Below, in pieces: positions 1 through 8,504 of a stretch of DNA of 64,000 nucleotides. Origin of the DNA: Paucibacter sp. TC2R-5 (lineage in GTDB: Bacteria > Pseudomonadota > Gammaproteobacteria > Burkholderiales > Burkholderiaceae_C); assembly GCF_025717605.1 (NCBI RefSeq), contig NZ_JAJIRQ010000002.1, positions 267,884 through 331,883 of the forward strand. The letters run 5' to 3'. The number at the start of each line of letters is the position of its first letter. Position 1 is the stretch's first letter. The position numbers and the translations under genes were made by a program. Below the pieces are notes generated by a model. It saw nothing but the letters and a program-made list of their open reading frames with translations, did no database searches and had not been told where the DNA came from.

Positions 1-1053
1 CAAGACCCGGCTCGCGTCCAGCGGCTGCACTTGCACCGGCATGGACATATAGCGCTCGGCGCTGAGCTTGATCCAGACCACCCGCTCATTGGCCGGGTTA
101 CGCACCACCGCCTCGGCCGGCAAGACGATGCCTTTGCGACGTTCCTTCAGCGCCACCACCAGCTCCACCGGCTGACCCAGCGCCAAGCTGCCACCGCTCA
201 TCTGAGCCTTGAAACTCAGCGGCAAAAGCCCGTCCCGCAAGGCCAGCGCGCCACCCAGAAAGTGCAGCTTGACACCCGGCAATCCGGCGAGCTCCGCACC
301 CGCAATATGCGCGGCCAGCGTAGCGTCTGGGGTGCTCGCCTCCACCATCAGGCGCGCCGGGTCGACCACTTCGACCAAGACCTCGGAGGGCTCGACGACA
401 CGCCCCACTTGCAGCTCGCTGCGTGCGATCACGCCAGACACCGGCGCGCGCAGCGGCGCACGGGCATCCAGGCTGGCGGCAACACTCTGCTCCCGCGCAG
501 CCAATGACTGGGCCTCGACCCGCGCCGCCGCGATGTCCTTGGCCGGCACCGTGCCTTCGAGCGCCTCCAAACGCTTGACGCGCTGTTCCGCCAGTTCACG
601 GCCAGCGCGCAGCTCGGCGCGCTGTGCCTGCTGCGAGGCGACGGCGAAGGGATCGGCATGATGGCGCACCCAGGCCAGGATCTCGCCCTGACGCACCGCT
701 TGGCCGGGCACCGGCAAACCTTTGGGCCCGGCTTCGATGCGGCCACCATGGGTCGCTTGCACGCGCCCGCTGGCGTTCGGGTCGGCGACCACACGGCCGG
801 GCAGCAGCAGCGTCGCGGCCGCTTCGCTCTCGGGGGCCAACACGGTTCTGATCCCCAAACGGCGCTGCGCCAGCTTGGGCATATTGACGCTGCCATCGGC
901 CAGCCGAGCCAGACCATCGGCAGCGGCCACCGTCGGCGCATCCAGATGCTCACCGTTCGGGCCATGCGCGCCCGGCCCGGCCTGAGCCGGCAATACGGCC
1001 AGCACGGGCCAAAGCAGGCAAGCGCTGATGAATTTGCTCGTCAATGCCTTCAT
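1..1053 (-). CDS. Efflux RND periplasmic adaptor subunit (HlyD/CusB type), 3' end missing
   Basis: Membrane-fusion subunit that would link an inner-membrane RND pump to the TolC-like channel encoded upstream, probably for metal ions. The frame stays open for 351 codons from an ATG at 1051-1053 to the window edge, so the C-terminus is missing. A signal peptide (residues 1-25) is followed by a His-containing stretch AGPGAHGPNGEHLD, then a barrel-sandwich half (LLLPGRVVADPNASGRV), a helical hairpin rich in Ala/Arg/Glu (about 130-180) and the returning half with LRAPVSGVIARSELQVG. The start overlaps the stop of the gene before it (ATGA), so translation is coupled. GGGAG lies eight bases before the start. 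Role is a family inference; the metal specificity is not shown. Confidence 0.85.
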   Translation of the reverse strand, partial: MKALTSKFISACLLWPVLAVLPAQAGPGAHGPNGEHLDAPTVAAADGLARLADGSVNMPKLAQRRLGIRTVLAPESEAAATLLLPGRVVADPNASGRVQATHGGRIEAGPKGLPVPGQAVRQGEILAWVRHHADPFAVASQQAQRAELRAGRELAEQRVKRLEALEGTVPAKDIAAARVEAQSLAAREQSVAASLDARAPLRAPVSGVIARSELQVGRVVEPSEVLVEVVDPARLMVEASTPDATLAAHIAGAELAGLPGVKLHFLGGALALRDGLLPLSFKAQMSGGSLALGQPVELVVALKERRKGIVLPAEAVVRNPANERVVWIKLSAERYMSMPVQVQPLDASRVL

Positions 1054-1697
1054 GTTTGTGCTCCCGAGTTCATGCCAAGTTTTCTGGCTTTGCGCACGCG
1101 CACCCAGCCGCGTGGTGCCAACAGCAGTGCCAACAGCAGCACGCCCCCACCCAACCAGCGCGCCCAAGCCGGGAAGCGACTCTCGCCGTGGCCGAACTCG
1201 GCATCGTGGTCCAGCCCGGCAGCATCTGCGGCCGAGGTCCGCAACACGCCATCCAGCAAGTCGGTTTCAGCGCCGGCCACGATGGTGATCAGCAATGGGT
1301 GCTCGCCCGGCGTCGCGAGCAGCTTGAGCAGGGCCGGGTCGCTCAGGACATAAGCGCCCGAGTCGGCCTGAAACTTGGCCTTGGCCTTGAGCGCGCCGGA
1401 TTCCACTTCGACCTCGGCCTTGAGCACGGGCTCGTTGCTGGCGAAACGGTCGATCATGAGGGTCAAGTCAGCAGCCCCAAGCCGAGCGACGAGTTCGAAC
1501 AAATCGGTCTGGGCTTCGACGCGCGGGCCTGCCGCAAGCGTAGCGCCGGCCGACGGCGCTTGATCGAGATGCTCGCCGTTCGGACCGTGGGCACCTGGGC
1601 CGGCCAAGGCCCAAGTGGCGGCCAGGCTGCAACACACGACGACACAGGCTTGGCGGATGCGCGCACGCCCTGCTGCTTGAAAAAGAGATGTATTCAT
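1050..1697 (-). CDS. Secreted, membrane-anchored protein of the efflux operon
   Basis: 215-residue protein of unknown function between the channel and adaptor genes. Residues 1-32 form a signal peptide, immediately followed by AGPGAHGPNGEHLD, almost the same segment that begins the mature adaptor. A beta-rich periplasmic domain (about 55-165, with DGVLRTS near its end) precedes one transmembrane helix (GGGVLLLALLLAP) and a short basic cytoplasmic tail. The fold may be an Ig-like YtkA/FixH-type domain, but I could not confirm this. ATG at 1695-1697 overlaps the upstream stop; its own stop overlaps the adaptor start. Tight coupling on both sides argues for a stoichiometric partner of the pump, perhaps a periplasmic metal chaperone. 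Longer upstream frames read the channel gene out of phase. Confidence 0.7.
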   Translation of the reverse strand: MNTSLFQAAGRARIRQACVVVCCSLAATWALAGPGAHGPNGEHLDQAPSAGATLAAGPRVEAQTDLFELVARLGAADLTLMIDRFASNEPVLKAEVEVESGALKAKAKFQADSGAYVLSDPALLKLLATPGEHPLLITIVAGAETDLLDGVLRTSAADAAGLDHDAEFGHGESRFPAWARWLGGGVLLLALLLAPRGWVRVRKARKLGMNSGAQT

Positions 1698-2992
1698 GGA
1701 AAGAGGCCCAATGTTTGTTTGACCCGCGCCTGCGCCAGCGCATGGGCGGCAGCTTGGCGTTCGGCAGCGGACTCGGCTTGCGTGGCGGCACCGAGGGCAC
1801 GCAGCAAGTCGGGCAGCGAGGTTTCGCCGAGCTTGAATGATTTGTCGAGCAAGCGCGCCCGCTCGCGCAGCAAGCTTGCGCGCTCGCGTTCGGCCGCGGC
1901 TTGCGCGGCGGCTGATTGCTCGCGAGCGCGTGCAAGGGCTTGCTCGCCTTCGATCTGCAGGCGGCTGCGCTGGGCGGTTGCGAGGGCGAGTTCTTGTTCG
2001 GCCAAGGCCGCCGCCAACTGCTGTGTTTGCTGCGGCGGCTCGCTGCCCAGAGGAAGGCGCAAGCTCAAAGCCACACTGCTTTGCGCCGACTGGCCCTGAC
2101 CGGGCTGCTCTTGACGCATGCTGATGCCCAGCTCCGGCGGCGCGCCACGCTGCGCCTTCCCGAGCGCCACACGCTGACGCGCACGCTCGACGCTCAAATC
2201 GGCGAGCAGCAAGGCCGGATGCTCTGTCTCTTGCGCCCCGTCCTGCGGCACCAGCAAAGCCTCCGCTGCCGGCTCGACATGGAAGCCGGTCAGCAGCTGC
2301 CAGGTCGAGCGAAGCGCCAACAAGTTTTGCTCCGCTTCGGCCAGCAGCGAGCGCGCCGCCAGCCATTCGGCCTTGGCGGCCAGCGCGTCGGCCGGAGCCA
2401 GGTCACCGGCTTGCACCCGTCGCGCCACGTCGAGAGACAGTTGCTGCAGCAATTGCGTCTGCGCGTCGGCCACCGCCACGTCGGTTTGGGCGGCGCGCAA
2501 ACCACCACCGAGCTCGCGCAGCTGGCCCAGCAGCCGCCAGCGGGCCGCGCGCTCAGCGGCCTGCGCCCAGTCTTGCTCGACCTGCGCCGCTTGGGCGCCC
2601 AGTTGGCGTTGCCCGGGACGCCACAGCGGCAGCTGCAAGCCGATTTCGGTTTCACGCGCACCTGCCGCAGCCGAGCCACGACCTTGGCGCTGCGACATTT
2701 CGAGCGCCGGCGCGCCCGCCAACCAGGCATCGGCGACGCGCCGCTCGGCATGGGCCATGCCGAGCTGACCGCGGCTTTCGGCGGACTCAAGACTGCGCGA
2801 CCAGGCCGCGTCCAGCGCTTGCGCCAAGGTTGGCCTGGCGGTCGAAGTAGTAGAGATAGAAGTAGAAGTAGAAGAATGGCCAGAGTCGGCCAAAGGCTGG
2901 GCGAATGCCGCCGCAGCAAGGCAGGCACTAGCGAGCAGGCTCAGCACAGCCGAGCGAGCGCAACTAGGCCCTATCCGAGGATGGGTTTTCAC
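1694..2992 (-). CDS. TolC-family outer membrane channel (CzcC/CusC-like)
   Basis: Outer-membrane exit duct of the efflux system. 432 residues, in the usual range for the family. A signal peptide (LSLLASACLAAAAFAQP) is followed by long Ala/Gln/Glu/Arg-rich helical segments typical of TolC coiled coils, with the two internal repeats visible (LAQALDAAW near the N-terminus; repeated ALAEQELALA and REQSAAAQAAAERERA stretches near the C-terminus). I chose GTG at 2990-2992 because AGGA lies five bases upstream and the signal peptide follows directly; a TTG 22 codons earlier is possible but less likely. First large gene of a translationally coupled operon running left. A Ser/Thr-only linker (STSTSISTTST) after the signal peptide is unusual. 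Confidence 0.85.
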   Translation of the reverse strand: MKTHPRIGPSCARSAVLSLLASACLAAAAFAQPLADSGHSSTSTSISTTSTARPTLAQALDAAWSRSLESAESRGQLGMAHAERRVADAWLAGAPALEMSQRQGRGSAAAGARETEIGLQLPLWRPGQRQLGAQAAQVEQDWAQAAERAARWRLLGQLRELGGGLRAAQTDVAVADAQTQLLQQLSLDVARRVQAGDLAPADALAAKAEWLAARSLLAEAEQNLLALRSTWQLLTGFHVEPAAEALLVPQDGAQETEHPALLLADLSVERARQRVALGKAQRGAPPELGISMRQEQPGQGQSAQSSVALSLRLPLGSEPPQQTQQLAAALAEQELALATAQRSRLQIEGEQALARAREQSAAAQAAAERERASLLRERARLLDKSFKLGETSLPDLLRALGAATQAESAAERQAAAHALAQARVKQTLGLFP

Positions 2993-3120
2993 GATAGTCC
3001 TGACAGAGACGAGAGCGGCAGGTGCTGACGCTAGGCCTTGGCCAAAAGCGTCTCTCAAAGACAGGAGTTCCTGCCGCCGAACGAAGGTTGCTCGCCGAGG
3101 CGAGCAAGGTCACTTGCGTT

Positions 3121-3480
3121 TCAGGCGCTCAGTCGAGGTGGTCGCTCAAGACCGGCCAGAAATGGCAGCGGCGCCGCAATAGGCAGCGGGGCCGAAGGGG
3201 CCACTAGGCCCAAGCCGGGCAGCAGTCTTGCCACCACGGGCAGCAGCGCCGGCGCATGCACGCAGGCGTCATCGATCAGATGCTGGGCCGAAGCCTGCGA
3301 TTCGTCCAGTTGAAGCTCGGCATGGTCATGGGCGGCATGGTGATGCGCCGCACCCTCGAAGTGCAAGCTGGCATGCAGCTTTTCACTCGGACTGGCCATC
3401 AGCACCGCCGCACCCGCGCAGCTCAGCGCCTGCCAAAACAGGCAGAACATCAGCAAGTAGGCGGTGAAGCGGCGGTTCAT
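3121..3480 (-). CDS. Small exported His-rich protein heading the efflux operon
   Basis: 119 residues. N-terminal hydrophobic segment (YLLMFCLFWQALSCAGAAVLMA) resembles a signal peptide or membrane anchor. It is followed by a histidine cluster (HHHAAHDHAE, about residues 46-57) and a Leu/Pro-rich C-terminus that could be a second hydrophobic segment. Short proteins of this type are frequently found at the head of copper/cobalt/zinc efflux cassettes; the His cluster suggests metal sensing or binding, but that is inference. ATG at 3478-3480; an in-frame upstream extension of 45 residues lacks any signal-like sequence and is rejected. It is 128 bases upstream of the channel gene and probably shares its transcript. 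Confidence 0.6.
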   Translation of the reverse strand: MNRRFTAYLLMFCLFWQALSCAGAAVLMASPSEKLHASLHFEGAAHHHAAHDHAELQLDESQASAQHLIDDACVHAPALLPVVARLLPGLGLVAPSAPLPIAAPLPFLAGLERPPRLSA

Positions 3481-3627
3481 GGGCGGCGAGTTTAGCGGAA
3501 GCTTCGCAAGAGCGCCGCCAAGACCGCTCAATTCCGGACTTTCTCCGGAGCAACCCTGATTACCATGGCGGCGGAAATAGCCGATCCTGACGACGCTCTC
3601 AGAACGGCCAAACAGCAAAGGACTGAC

Positions 3628-4290
3628 ATGAAATTTTCTTCTAGCTTCCTCGCATTGGCCGCCGGCCTGACCTTCTTGCTGAACGCCGGCCCGGCCGCCG
3701 CCGCCACGACGGTCATCACGTTTGAAGATCTCGTTGAAGGCACGCCGCTGAGCACACAGTACAACGCCCTGGGCGTGAACTTCGTCGCCAATGCCTTCAG
3801 CGGCATGGGCAGCTCAAGCTCGGGCCAAGCCTGGGCGAGCAACACCGATATGACGGTCACCGCCATTGACCTGCATGGCTTCGGCGGGCCGGCGCTGGTC
3901 AGTGGCAAGTTGCTACACAACTACAGCGGCTTTTTGAACGAAGACGGCGATGCCAGCTTTTGGATCAACTTCTCGGCACCGGTCGGCTCGGTCAGCATGG
4001 ACTTTGCCGGCATCTCCAAACCCGCCGACACGCGGCTGTTTGTCTACAACGGCAGCACGCTGCTGGGTATCGTCAGTGCCTCAGGCTCTGCCGGCCAGCA
4101 AACACTGGGCTACTCCGCGACCAGCATCACCAAAATTGGCGTTGCGCCAGGCAGCGTCACTGACTGGGTAGGGGTCGACAACCTCAAATTCGAGGCCGCA
4201 GCCCCCGTGCCGGAGCCGGCCACTTATGCCTTGATGGCCATAGGCTTGGGCGCACTTCTGGCCAAACGACGCGGCGGCTCAAAGGCTTGA
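3628..4290 (+). CDS. PEP-CTERM sorting-domain protein
   Basis: 220-residue secreted protein. Signal peptide (residues 1-26, ending GPAAAA) and C-terminal sorting signal VPEPATYALMAIGLGALLAKRR: the PEP motif, a hydrophobic helix and a basic tail recognised by an exosortase. The central part (TFEDLVEGTPLSTQYNALGV, VDNLKFEA) resembles the all-beta ectodomain common in PEP-CTERM proteins, in which a carbohydrate- or surface-related role is suspected but unproven. Start at ATG 3628 because it precedes the signal peptide; the longer frame from 3565 lacks one. The stop lies inside the 3' end of the convergent AlkD-like gene (12-base overlap). No exosortase gene is in the window. Confidence 0.85.
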   Translation: MKFSSSFLALAAGLTFLLNAGPAAAATTVITFEDLVEGTPLSTQYNALGVNFVANAFSGMGSSSSGQAWASNTDMTVTAIDLHGFGGPALVSGKLLHNYSGFLNEDGDASFWINFSAPVGSVSMDFAGISKPADTRLFVYNGSTLLGIVSASGSAGQQTLGYSATSITKIGVAPGSVTDWVGVDNLKFEAAAPVPEPATYALMAIGLGALLAKRRGGSKA

Positions 4291-4947
4291 CCTCGGGCGC
4301 AACTCGCGCAAGGCATCGGCGCCAATCCAGCGCGCAGCTTTTTCGGGCCGGTCATGCAATTGCTCGGCCAACTGAATGGCCAGCGGCAGCAGCACGCATG
4401 AGCGTTTGCCGATCTGCCGCAGCGCCCAGTTGACCGACTTCTTCACAAAATTCCGCTCATCATCGGCGGCTGCGGCGATCAAGGGCAGCAGCGCGATGAA
4501 GTCGGCGTCGGCTCGTTTTTTGTCGTGCACGGCCAGTACCGCCAACAGCGAAAAGGCCGCCCGTTTGACGAATTCTGCGTCGCTGTGCGCCCACACCGGG
4601 ATGCGCGCCCAAGCCAGCGGTGAACGCCGAAACGCATTCAAACAAGTCTGATCGCAGACATCCCAGGACCGCATGCCCTCGGTCCAGTGATTCATCTCGC
4701 TCACGCTCAATTGCTTGGGATCGGCGAGCAGAGTGGCCAAGATTTGCGCATCCGGAATGGCCGTGTCCCACAGCACCAAGGCCATTGCGTGATCCATTCC
4801 AAGCTGCTTGGCCATTGCGCGCAGCGCCGGCACCGACAACCCCAGCCGCGCATCACCCGTCAGGCCGAATTTGACCATTGCGCCCAGCTGCTCGGGGCGC
4901 GCCTGCTGCTTCAATAATTGCAAGACCTGTTTGAGCTCGGCCATCAT
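4279..4947 (-). CDS. DNA alkylation repair protein (AlkD-like HEAT-repeat)
   Basis: 222 residues, matching the size of this glycosylase-like family, which binds and in some members excises N3/N7-alkylated purines. The sequence is all-helical with repeated amphipathic units; the conserved central part reads MNHWTEGMRSWDVCDQTC (about residues 82-99), followed by VKRAAFSLLAVLA and VKKSVNWALRQIGKRS, hallmarks of the PF08713 family. The start is one of two adjacent ATG codons (4942-4947). It lies 21 bases downstream of the Crp-type regulator gene on the same strand and may be cotranscribed with it. Substrate range cannot be judged from sequence. Confidence 0.8.
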   Translation of the reverse strand: MMAELKQVLQLLKQQARPEQLGAMVKFGLTGDARLGLSVPALRAMAKQLGMDHAMALVLWDTAIPDAQILATLLADPKQLSVSEMNHWTEGMRSWDVCDQTCLNAFRRSPLAWARIPVWAHSDAEFVKRAAFSLLAVLAVHDKKRADADFIALLPLIAAAADDERNFVKKSVNWALRQIGKRSCVLLPLAIQLAEQLHDRPEKAARWIGADALRELRPRSSL

Positions 4948-4968
4948 GGACTCCCAGTTTGGCCGGGC

Positions 4969-5565
4969 TCAAGGCCGAAGCCGTGCGCGGATGCGGCTCA
5001 GGCTGACCGGCGTGACGCCCAGATAGCGGGCCAGGTCCTTCTTCGGCAGGCGCTCGCTCAGGCTGGCATGGGCCTGCGCAAAGGCCGCGTAGCGCTGCTC
5101 GGGGTTCAAGGTCAACAGCTCACGCTCACGCGCCTCTTTAAGCGCCGCAAAGTGCTGCATCGCCCGGTACAGCGCCAGCAGCCAAGCGGGATGGCGAGCG
5201 GCCAAGGCTTCGAGTTCGAAGTAATCAACCCGCTCCAGGTCGCTGTCCTCCAAGGCCATCACATCGAAACTGCTCAGGCCACCGGCCTTCAACGCCGTCA
5301 GGCTGCCGAAGAACATGCCCTCGTGGCTGAAGGACTTGACCCACTCATCCCCATTGGCCAACAGGTAGTGCAGCTTCAACAAGCCCTTGCGCACCAGATA
5401 GACATAAGGGTGAGGCTGATCGGCCTCGAACAAGGTCTGGCCGGCCGCCAACTGGACCCGTTTCAGCTTCAGCCCCTCGCTTTCGGGCAAAGGCTGGCCG
5501 GCCAGGTTTTGCAGCAAGACCAGCAACAAGGCATCGCTGGCCGGCTTATCTTTTGTAAACGACAT
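4969..5565 (-). CDS. Crp/Fnr-family transcriptional regulator
   Basis: 198 residues: an N-terminal cyclic-nucleotide-binding beta-roll (about 25-120; VYLVRKGLLKLHYLLANGDEW and GMFFGSLTALKAG) and a C-terminal winged helix with KKDLARYLGVTPVSLSRIR as the recognition part. There are no N-terminal cysteines of the Fnr type. The cAMP pocket Arg-Ser pair of true Crp is not evident, so the ligand is unknown. Only 29 bases separate its start from the divergent SDR gene, so the two promoters must overlap and this protein probably regulates the SDR/darcynin pair, itself, or both. Confidence 0.85.
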   Translation of the reverse strand: MSFTKDKPASDALLLVLLQNLAGQPLPESEGLKLKRVQLAAGQTLFEADQPHPYVYLVRKGLLKLHYLLANGDEWVKSFSHEGMFFGSLTALKAGGLSSFDVMALEDSDLERVDYFELEALAARHPAWLLALYRAMQHFAALKEARERELLTLNPEQRYAAFAQAHASLSERLPKKDLARYLGVTPVSLSRIRARLRP

Positions 5566-5594
5566 CGCGCTGCCGCCTCCCTAAAGTTCGTGGC

Positions 5595-6368
5595 ATGCAT
5601 TCAAACACATACCTCTGCACCTCAGCGGCAAGGCCGACGCAACTTTGGCTGGTCACCGGTGCCAGCTCGGGGCTTGGCCGGGCGATCGCCCTGCAACTGG
5701 CCGAGTCGGGTCAGCAAGTGATCGCCTGGGGCCGTGACGCCGCCCGCCTAGCCGACTTGCAAGCCAGCCACCCCGGCATTGTGGCCACCGCCCGCCATGA
5801 CCTGGGCAGCATTGGCGACCTGGAACAAGCAGGCCTAGACACCGTCCGCCAATGGCCCGGCCTGAATGGCATCGTGCATTGCGCCGGCATTCAGCATGAG
5901 TTGCTGCTCGAAACACCGGGCTATGGCGCCGCCGACATCGAAGCAGAGTTGCTCGTCAATCTGGCCGCGCCGATCGAGTTGACGCGTGCGCTACTGCCGC
6001 ATCTGCAGCGCCAGGCCAGCGCGCACATCGTCTTCGTCACCAGCGCCCTGGCCCATGTCCCGAAACGCAGATCGGCCACCTACAACGCCAGCAAGGCCGG
6101 CCTGAGCGCCTTCGCTTGCAGCCTGCGCGCGCAGTTGCGCGGCAAACGGGTGAAGGTCAGCGAATTGATCCCGCCGCTGGTGGACACGCCAATGACGGCC
6201 GGCCGTGGCGGCAAGCGCAAGCTGACGCCGGCGGTGGTGGCACGCAGTCTGCTGCGGGCCTTGCGCTCGCGCCGTCCGCCGGCGCAGATCTGGGTCGGCC
6301 CGGCGCGCTGGCTGCCCTGGCTCTTGCGCCTCGCCCCCACGACGATCAAACAAGTTTTTTTACGTTAA
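5595..6368 (+). CDS. Short-chain dehydrogenase/reductase
   Basis: NAD(P)-dependent oxidoreductase of the classical SDR type, 257 residues. Rossmann nucleotide motif TGASSGLG (about 22-29), the NNAG-equivalent HCAG (about 96-99), Ser in VFVTSALA and the catalytic pair in YNASKAG (about 161-167). The C-terminal segment has no clear substrate signature. Divergent from the Crp-type regulator and followed 20 bases later by the darcynin gene, probably one transcript. Substrate unknown. Confidence 0.85.
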   Translation: MHSNTYLCTSAARPTQLWLVTGASSGLGRAIALQLAESGQQVIAWGRDAARLADLQASHPGIVATARHDLGSIGDLEQAGLDTVRQWPGLNGIVHCAGIQHELLLETPGYGAADIEAELLVNLAAPIELTRALLPHLQRQASAHIVFVTSALAHVPKRRSATYNASKAGLSAFACSLRAQLRGKRVKVSELIPPLVDTPMTAGRGGKRKLTPAVVARSLLRALRSRRPPAQIWVGPARWLPWLLRLAPTTIKQVFLR

Positions 6369-6388
6369 TCACGCTGGAGAGAATCGCT

Positions 6389-6715
6389 ATGAACACCTGT
6401 TTCATCCTCGTCAACGCGCTGCCCGCCTGGTTGCGCCTGAGCCGAGGCCAACGCGCCGAGGTCTTCGCCCAGGAAGTGCTGAGTCTGCTGCCTCAACACC
6501 CGGGCATTCAGCTGCGCCATTTCGATGCCGAGGCCTATTCGGCCGTCTGCAGCGATGTACTGATGTGTGAGGTGCCGGATGCCAAAGCGCTGCACTTCTT
6601 CATCGAAGGTCTGCGCGACTCGGCGATCTACACCACGCCCTATTTCGAGGTCGTCCACATCATCCCGACTTGGGAGGACGGCTATCGGGCCTATGAAGTG
6701 GCGCAGGTCCTTTAG
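6389..6715 (+). CDS. Darcynin-family protein
   Basis: 108 residues. The opening (FILVNALPAWLRLSRGQR) and closing (YFEVVHIIPTWEDGYRAYE) resemble the small darcynin family, a ferredoxin-like-fold group with no established function. I chose ATG at 6389 because GGAGAG lies a few bases upstream; frames reaching further left read through the SDR gene out of phase. Probably cotranscribed with the SDR. The dimeric alpha-beta barrel look would fit a small enzyme or ligand-binding role, but this is speculation. Confidence 0.7.
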   Translation: MNTCFILVNALPAWLRLSRGQRAEVFAQEVLSLLPQHPGIQLRHFDAEAYSAVCSDVLMCEVPDAKALHFFIEGLRDSAIYTTPYFEVVHIIPTWEDGYRAYEVAQVL

Positions 6716-6725
6716 CTTGGTCGAC

Positions 6726-7691
6726 TCAGCAGCGGTTTTTGCGGCCGATGGTCAACAAGGCCAGCAGGCCGACGGCCATCAGCAACATGGTTTGCGGCTC
6801 GGGGACGGCGGCCAGCATTTTTTGGCCCAGAATTTGATGCGTCAGCGCCGAGGGGTGAAGGTCATCCCAATACATATAGCTGGCAGGGTCAGCGCAGCTG
6901 AGACCGGGCTTGCCCACAGAGCCGCTGAAGCAAGCGTCCGTGACATTGCTGAGGCCGTAGCTGGCGGGATTCGCGATCAGATCATGCTGGCTCGCGAAGA
7001 TGTCGAAATAGCTGATGTGCACACCGGGCATCAGGCGCAGCTGATCAATGGCAAGACCCAGGCCTTGATTGAAGCCCATGGACAGCAGCTGCAAACTGCT
7101 TGACTGCCCGGACGCCAAACCACGCGGCGTGAAGCCCAGATCCGCCAAACCCGGCAAAAGGAAATTCCTTGCGCCCAGGCCATACAGCGTTTGCACACCT
7201 GTGCTCAGGTTGTTGATCGCGGTTTGCGCCACAGCGGCGGTAAACCCTTGATATTCAAAGTCATTCGCCCCTGCCCACAGGAAATACAGCGCATTGGCGT
7301 CGGCACTAGCGCCGCCCAGGCCCGCCTTGAAGGCGCCGACTTGCGACAGCACGCCCGTGTTTTGCAAGGGCCCAGGTATCCCCGCAGCCACGGCGGCGCC
7401 GTTCAACAAGCCTGTTTCCGCGCCGCCGTAAGCATAGTCATTGAGCGCCACACCCAAACCCTGCGCAAGGTATTCCACTGCGACCTGGCCATTGGAGAAG
7501 CGGCCGTTGTAATACGGCGCCTGCGGCAAAGCGCCGCCGGTCGCCAGCAAAAAGTTGCCGTTGTCGGACAGGCTGTCGCCAAAGGCGACGACTTTGGAAT
7601 AGCTGAGCGCATGCGCAGGCAGCGCCGCCATAGTCATGCCGCCCGCAAGCAGCAGCGCAGCGGTGGCCCGGGCAAGTATTGAGTGTTGCAT
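6726..7691 (-). CDS. Secreted SGNH/GDSL hydrolase with PEP-CTERM signal
   Basis: 321-residue esterase/lipase-type hydrolase. Signal peptide (1-28, ending PAHA). Block I GDSLSDNG places the nucleophile at Ser40; NGRFSNGQVAVEYLA and the GAND block (LWAGANDFEY) match autotransporter/thermolabile-haemolysin-type GDSL enzymes; the Asp/His pair sits in WDDLHPSALTH near residue 278. The C-terminus carries VPEPQTMLLMAVGLLALL and a basic tail, a PEP-CTERM sorting signal, so the enzyme is probably cell-surface attached. Ester substrate unknown. Convergent with the darcynin gene, 10 bases apart. Confidence 0.88.
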   Translation of the reverse strand: MQHSILARATAALLLAGGMTMAALPAHALSYSKVVAFGDSLSDNGNFLLATGGALPQAPYYNGRFSNGQVAVEYLAQGLGVALNDYAYGGAETGLLNGAAVAAGIPGPLQNTGVLSQVGAFKAGLGGASADANALYFLWAGANDFEYQGFTAAVAQTAINNLSTGVQTLYGLGARNFLLPGLADLGFTPRGLASGQSSSLQLLSMGFNQGLGLAIDQLRLMPGVHISYFDIFASQHDLIANPASYGLSNVTDACFSGSVGKPGLSCADPASYMYWDDLHPSALTHQILGQKMLAAVPEPQTMLLMAVGLLALLTIGRKNRC

Positions 7692-7904
7692 GCAGTTTCC
7701 TGGTTAGCAATTTAGGTGCGCTGAAGCATATCGGACGCATGCTGAGAACACCTGCATGTTTGTCACCTCAAACTAGGGGGCGGTCGGCACCAGCCTGTAT
7801 GGCTGCGCGCAGTGATACAGCGCAGGCTTGGCCGCCTGTACCTGTACCTTGGCGGATTGCCTGGCGGCCACCACAGTCGAGGCCTTGCTGTTGGAGCCCA
7901 GACC

Positions 7905-8495
7905 ATGTCCTTATCCCCCGCCGAATTACTGCCCTTGATGAGCTACTGCTTTGTGATGTCGGGCACGCCCGGGCCCAACAATGTGATGCTGGCCAGCTCG
8001 GGCGCCAACTTCGGCTACCGCCGCGCGCTGCCCTTGATCATCGGCATCCAGGTCGGCGGCGCCTTGCTGACTTTTGTCACCTGTCTGGGGCTGGGCAGCT
8101 TGTTCAACGCCTTCCCGGTCTTGCACCAGATTCTGCGGGTGGCCGGCGCGCTCTATCTGATCTTTCTGGCCTGGAAGCTCGGCACCATGAAAGTCGGCGA
8201 CGCCGCCAAGCCGATGACCATCACCCAGGCTGCGCTGTTCCAGGCGGTCAACCCTAAAAGCTGGATGAAGTCCATCACGCTGGCCTCGGTCTTCATGCCG
8301 GTGGGTTTGAGCGTACCGGTCGGGGCGCTGCTGGTGACCGTCACCGGCGTGCTGGTCGGCCTGCCGATCTCCTCGACCTGGGCGCTATTCGGCGTCGCGA
8401 TCCGCCGCTTGCTGGACGACCCGCTCAAGCGCCGCATCTTCAACCTGAGCATGGGTGGCACCTTGCTGGTGTTGGCGATCAGCTTCTTGCGCTAA
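7905..8495 (+). CDS. LysE/RhtB-family amino acid exporter
   Basis: 196-residue inner-membrane protein with about six hydrophobic helices. The family signature near the N-terminus is present (FVMSGTPGPNNVMLASSGANFG), as is the NPKSWM motif in the third helix region. ATG at 7905 starts directly before the first helix. The MocR-type regulator gene begins 9 bases after its stop, a frequent pairing in which the regulator senses a PLP-linked amino acid or amine and controls the exporter. Substrate unknown. Confidence 0.83.
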   Translation: MSLSPAELLPLMSYCFVMSGTPGPNNVMLASSGANFGYRRALPLIIGIQVGGALLTFVTCLGLGSLFNAFPVLHQILRVAGALYLIFLAWKLGTMKVGDAAKPMTITQAALFQAVNPKSWMKSITLASVFMPVGLSVPVGALLVTVTGVLVGLPISSTWALFGVAIRRLLDDPLKRRIFNLSMGGTLLVLAISFLR

Positions 8496-8504
8496 TCTCA
8501 CGCC

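Noticed and set aside
3565-3627. A longer N-terminus for the first PEP-CTERM protein
   Set aside because: The extension (AAEIADPDDALRT...) lacks signal features and would bury the signal peptide.
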